64,000 bases of DNA from Acidovorax sp. A1169 (GTDB taxonomy: Bacteria > Pseudomonadota > Gammaproteobacteria > Burkholderiales > Burkholderiaceae_C), in the NCBI RefSeq assembly GCF_030704685.1, contig NZ_JAUZDX010000013.1, positions 62,001-126,000 on the forward strand, read 5' to 3'. This document shows, one piece after another, positions 61,014 through 64,000 of the stretch (positions within the stretch are counted from its first letter, which is position 1; each line of letters opens with the position of its first letter). The notes below the pieces were generated by a model, which was not told the origin of the DNA, ran no database searches, and saw only the letters and a list, made by a program, of their open reading frames with translations. The position numbers were made by a program, and so were the translations under genes.

Positions 61014-62701
61014 TTCTTCACCCATTTCCTGCTCTTGAAGTCAAAGATTTTGTAGATGTATCTTTCATCAGAAACTTGGAAGCCATGGTTTCGAAAGGCC
61101 TTGACTGCGGCCCCCGCTGCTGCGTCTCCGTTGGGAAGGTAATGGCCTGACGCGTTATCGATGTACTTGACAGTTCCCCACAGCACCTTGGCTTCACCGG
61201 CGGCAATGACCTTTTCTCCTCGTGCCAGATCGACATGGCCAAAACCACCTGGATCGTGCGGTTTGCGCGCCATGATCAACGCACCATTTTCCTTGAACAC
61301 ATAGAGAACATTTGCAGGCATTCTCAACGCTTGGTCTGTCGTCAAGGCCGGCACATCGCGAAGCTCCCTTGCGTCATCGGGAAATCGATTCGCAAAAACC
61401 GGCCCTGGTGGCAATGCATGGATGGGCCAGGCAGGTGGCCCATCGAATGCCTCCGCGCCATTGTGAGAACCAAGGCGCTCTGGAACAAGCTTTCCAGCAC
61501 CGGTCGCCGAGAAAATCTGCAGCACTTTCTGGACACTGGCTGGCGGCACCAGCACACCTCCTGGAATTTGCAGCCGCTCAGCCTCTCCGATCCCAGCCCG
61601 AAGGAGTTGATCCGCAATTTCGGCAGGATCACCGCCCGTTACTGCCAGCGAGCCTTCATCCAACAAAGCCATTCTCGGATGCGAAGGAGTCAAGGCAGGG
61701 GATGCGACCGGCAAGACAGGCCCCTGGAGCCCTGAACCTGCATCCGGAGCCTGCGTAAGGGGCGACAAGATACCCCGGGCGCGCTCGGCACTTCGTGGCG
61801 CCACCAAAGCGCCTTGCGATCCTGGAAAGATATCCTCAGCAGCAATACCCGCCTGCAGCAATGCGTCGCGGATGAGCGCCAGATCCCCCGTCACGGCCAG
61901 CGTACCAGTGGGCTGTGTGTCCACTTGCAGGATAGCGGCGGCCGGGGGTGGGGCAAGCTCCTGCGCCTGCCCGGCTTGCGCTGCATCCCCCTGAGGGTCC
62001 ACTATTGGCTGTGCCATGTGCGCGGCAGGCTCGCTCACCATCGCAAGCTCAGGCCCCCCTTGCGCCGCTGGTGGGTTCGCGCGCTCGGCCCCGCCCAGGG
62101 CGCGATCAGGCGGCAGGTCGGAAGGCACGGACAAGTAGTCCTCAGGCAACGCAGAAGCCTGTTCGGCATGCACTGGTGGCATTGGCGTGGTGTGCTGCTC
62201 CCCAACCACTGGCACATCGGCCTTGTGTACTCCATACTGGGCCGGCGCTCCCTTTCCGCCGCGCAAGCCGCCCACCGTGCCGGCATGGGCACCGAACAGG
62301 GCGCCGGCTGCGAAGTCATCCACATACTGGGCGCCAGTTCCTTCCCTGAAAGGCGCTCTGCCAGCGCCCAACTCTTCAGGCACACGCTGCACAGCCTCGG
62401 TCCCTCCCTGCACGGCCATCTGGATGCCCACGGACTTGCCCAGGCGTTCCAGCGCGTTGCCTTTGAATGTGTGGGTGCTCAGGGCGTTCAGGCCTATCCG
62501 GTCCGCCAGTGTGTCGATGGCGGTGGAGACCGTGGCACCGGCCAGCATCGCGGGCAGATTGAGCGCCTTGCCGGTTCTGCGCGCCTCTTCAACCGCTTCA
62601 CCATAGACAGAACCAAAGGTCTGCACCGTGCTGTTCAACGCAATGCCGACCGCCTCGCCCAGCGCCTTCTTGCCCACGGTGTTCGCGATCAGGCCGCCCA
62701 T
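61010..62701 (-). CDS. Virion-type large protein fragment with polymorphic toxin C-terminus
   Basis: The frame encodes 563 aa from the ATG at 62701. The early part (TVGKKALGEAVGIALNSTVQ, FGSVYGEAVEEARRTGKALN) is of the internal type seen in large phage virion proteins. A Pro-rich linker and two repeats (about nt 61750-61940 and 61510-61690, RSAERARGILS/PPASVQKVLQIF) follow. The last ~150 aa end in WGTVKYIDNASGHYLPNGDA and AVKAFRNHGFQVSDERYIYK, the layout of CDI/RHS-type toxin tips. The same frame continues upstream of 62701 to an amber stop at 62795, so this is probably the 3' part of a longer gene. Confidence 0.65.
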   Translation of the reverse strand: MGGLIANTVGKKALGEAVGIALNSTVQTFGSVYGEAVEEARRTGKALNLPAMLAGATVSTAIDTLADRIGLNALSTHTFKGNALERLGKSVGIQMAVQGGTEAVQRVPEELGAGRAPFREGTGAQYVDDFAAGALFGAHAGTVGGLRGGKGAPAQYGVHKADVPVVGEQHTTPMPPVHAEQASALPEDYLSVPSDLPPDRALGGAERANPPAAQGGPELAMVSEPAAHMAQPIVDPQGDAAQAGQAQELAPPPAAAILQVDTQPTGTLAVTGDLALIRDALLQAGIAAEDIFPGSQGALVAPRSAERARGILSPLTQAPDAGSGLQGPVLPVASPALTPSHPRMALLDEGSLAVTGGDPAEIADQLLRAGIGEAERLQIPGGVLVPPASVQKVLQIFSATGAGKLVPERLGSHNGAEAFDGPPAWPIHALPPGPVFANRFPDDARELRDVPALTTDQALRMPANVLYVFKENGALIMARKPHDPGGFGHVDLARGEKVIAAGEAKVLWGTVKYIDNASGHYLPNGDAAAGAAVKAFRNHGFQVSDERYIYKIFDFKSRKWVKK

Positions 62702-62794
62702 GCCGGCCGAAAGAATGGTGGTTGCATGCCCGCGTTCATTGGGCGATGCAGCACTGGCGCCAAGGCCTGTACCGGGCGGGGTACCGGCGTCCGG

Positions 62795-63065
62795 CTACCC
62801 AAGCAACAGGCGAGCCCTGTCCGCACTGCCAGGCGACACCAACACGCGATCAACTATCTGGATCAGTTCAGCCGTGCCGATACCTGCCCGTTGCAGGCGC
62901 GAAATGGTGGCTGCCGGATTGTCGCCAGCTACCGCCCGCAAGCCCCTGTCCAACAATGTGAGGCGCAATGCTGCGGGGCGGCCTGGAGCGCACAGGCCTG
63001 TGCAGCATCGGTTTCTGCGGCTCCGCCGCCCACACCCGCCCCGACCGCTTCGACTATCGCCGCAG
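62795..63065 (-). pseudogene. Decayed upstream part of the toxin-bearing gene
   Basis: A third copy of the internal repeat (GLRAVAGDNPAATISRLQRA, then VLVSPGSADRARLLLG) lies in frame with the toxin gene, from which it is separated by a single TAG at 62795-62797. By alignment with the second repeat (TQAPDAGSG against stop-PDAGTPPG) the TAG replaces a Gln-like codon. Further upstream the coding signal moves to another frame (IVEAVGAGVGGGAAETDAAQ), implying a frameshift near 62960. No start is visible. Confidence 0.55.
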
Positions 63066-63314
63066 CAATTCTGCAACCAGGGCGAGCAACGTCACTGCCG
63101 CGAACAACGCATAGACCGCCACGACGGCTTTGGCCCAGCGATCCCCGGCCTTGGAGCGGCTCCAGATCACTGCGATCGAGTAAGGGATTTTTCTGGCGGC
63201 ACAGTAGAGCGCTGGCGCCAGAAGTCCTGTTGCCAAAAGCGGCAGATAGGCCATGGGCAGCAGTGGATGGATACCGTAGAAGAACTGGAAGAGTATCTGC
63301 AAGAAAACGCTCAC
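63054..63314 (-). CDS. Small membrane protein
   Basis: The 86-aa protein opens with GTG at 63314 (SVFLQILFQFFYGIHPLLPM) and has two or three hydrophobic helices, with a basic loop RSKAGDRWAKAV. The family was not recognised. It lies directly before the decayed part of the toxin-bearing gene; it could belong to the phage or be a flanking gene. Confidence 0.55.
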   Translation of the reverse strand: MSVFLQILFQFFYGIHPLLPMAYLPLLATGLLAPALYCAARKIPYSIAVIWSRSKAGDRWAKAVVAVYALFAAVTLLALVAELLRR

Positions 63315-63425
63315 TCAATGTCGATGGGAAAAGCCGAAGGGGCATCCGGGCGGGCGCTCGGTCGCCGAAAAGCGGCAAGGCAGCTGTTTGCACGAACCCT
63401 CAAGCGCCGTCACGCCGTCGCCTCT

Positions 63426-63938
63426 TCACCACAGCACCCCGATCAGCGCAAACGCCCCGCCCAGCACGAACATGGTCTGGAACAGCATGCTGCGCAGCTT
63501 TTCGTCGGCGCTTTCGCCGGACCACGACTCCACGCCCGTGAGCTGGATCACCGAGCCCCAGGTGGCGAAGATGGCGCCCAGGGCAGCCAGGACCTTGCCC
63601 ATGTCGTCCGGAAAAACCAGCTCCAGCGGCCGGCCCAGGCCCGAGTACATGATGACCAGCAGCATGAACACCCCCACGATGGCCAGGCCCGAGCGCCAGA
63701 ACTGGGTGCGCGTGCGCAGCAGGCGCGCGAGCGATGCCTGGCGCATGGCCTCCAGCTCGGTGCCGGTGCTCCATGCGCCCGCGTTGTAGCGCGCCAGCTG
63801 GTCAGCGGGCTGGATGATGATGGCCAGGTCATGCGCGGCCGCCATGTCGGCGAAGCGCTGGCGGCTGAACAGAAACGCCCACAACGTCGGAAAGGTACTG
63901 AGACGCTTGGGCACCACGGGGGGCACCGGGGACGGCAT
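63426..63938 (-). CDS. Membrane protein, unknown
   Basis: The 170-aa protein has a cytoplasmic N-terminal 95 aa (FADMAAAHDLAIIIQPADQL, ELEAMRQASLARLLRTRTQF). Three transmembrane helices follow (SGLAIVGVFMLLVIMYSGLG, VLAALGAIFATWGSVIQLTG, FQTMFVLGGAFALIGVLW). The family was not recognised. The remaining 62 nt to the window edge hold nothing recognisable. Confidence 0.65.
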   Translation of the reverse strand: MPSPVPPVVPKRLSTFPTLWAFLFSRQRFADMAAAHDLAIIIQPADQLARYNAGAWSTGTELEAMRQASLARLLRTRTQFWRSGLAIVGVFMLLVIMYSGLGRPLELVFPDDMGKVLAALGAIFATWGSVIQLTGVESWSGESADEKLRSMLFQTMFVLGGAFALIGVLW

Positions 63939-64000
63939 GCTAGTGTTCTGAGTTGGAAGTTCGTTGAAGAAAGAAATCTGCCGAAATCGCTGCCAAGCTA

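Overview
The window reads as a high-GC betaproteobacterial chromosome, most like a member of the Comamonadaceae (Acidovorax-type). This placement is an inference from codon and GC character, the aryl-polyene cluster layout, the RCC1-repeat secreted proteins and an N4-gp56-type prophage; no rRNA or marker gene is present to confirm it. No CRISPR array, rRNA operon or integrase gene was seen.

Layout. (1) 1-4.3 kb: a MacB/LolCDE-like ABC exporter pair (permease cut by the window edge), a DUF4010 membrane protein, a universal stress protein and a phasin-like protein. Two FNR/Anr-like boxes lie among them, suggesting a low-oxygen regulon. (2) 4.4-17 kb: a 1371-aa RTX/S-layer-like secreted protein, a RibD-like reductase, a 1489-aa secreted RCC1/FN3 protein, and a 7TMR-DISM sensor kinase with a NarL-type response regulator. 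A nearly identical palindromic site lies 85-88 nt upstream of both the regulator operon and the RCC1 gene, which makes the RCC1 protein a likely target of this two-component system. (3) 17-21.7 kb: an LRR protein plus an unknown protein, then a CynX-type MFS gene split by a 268-bp element with perfect 31-bp terminal inverted repeats. (4) 22-29 kb: an amino-acid ABC transporter without its ATPase, followed by an accessory patch holding a 150-bp MITE, dispersed hairpin repeats, a second RCC1 protein, two GNAT acetyltransferases, a small membrane protein and an integron attC-like site. (5) 29-35.6 kb: two ankyrin-type proteins, a Kef-type antiporter, small proteins, a terminator and tRNA-Arg(TCT).

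(6) 35.7-53.6 kb: a complete-looking aryl polyene (APE) pigment locus on the minus strand, mostly with 4-nt gene overlaps. In transcription order it holds ApeC, ApeD, two ACPs, ApeG, a fused ApeH-ApeI, a split ApeJ (GT2 plus acyltransferase), ApeK, ApeL, ApeM, a halogenase-like flavoprotein, ApeN, ApeO, ApeP, ApeQ and ApeR. These are followed by four small secreted proteins, three of them tandem paralogues, and a Sfp-type phosphopantetheinyl transferase. The enzymes would activate an aromatic acid, extend it on ACPs with ketosynthase/ketoreductase/dehydratase cycles, and attach and export the polyene. The flavoprotein raises the possibility of a halogenated pigment, as in xanthomonadins.

(7) 53.8-64 kb: prophage virion genes (scaffold, N4-gp56 capsid, adaptor, tail and fibre proteins). 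Upstream of them lies a decayed large protein with a polymorphic-toxin-like C-terminus, followed directly by a probable immunity gene and a second small gene. Terminase and portal genes are not in the window, so the phage is either incomplete or continues beyond the right edge in an unusual order.
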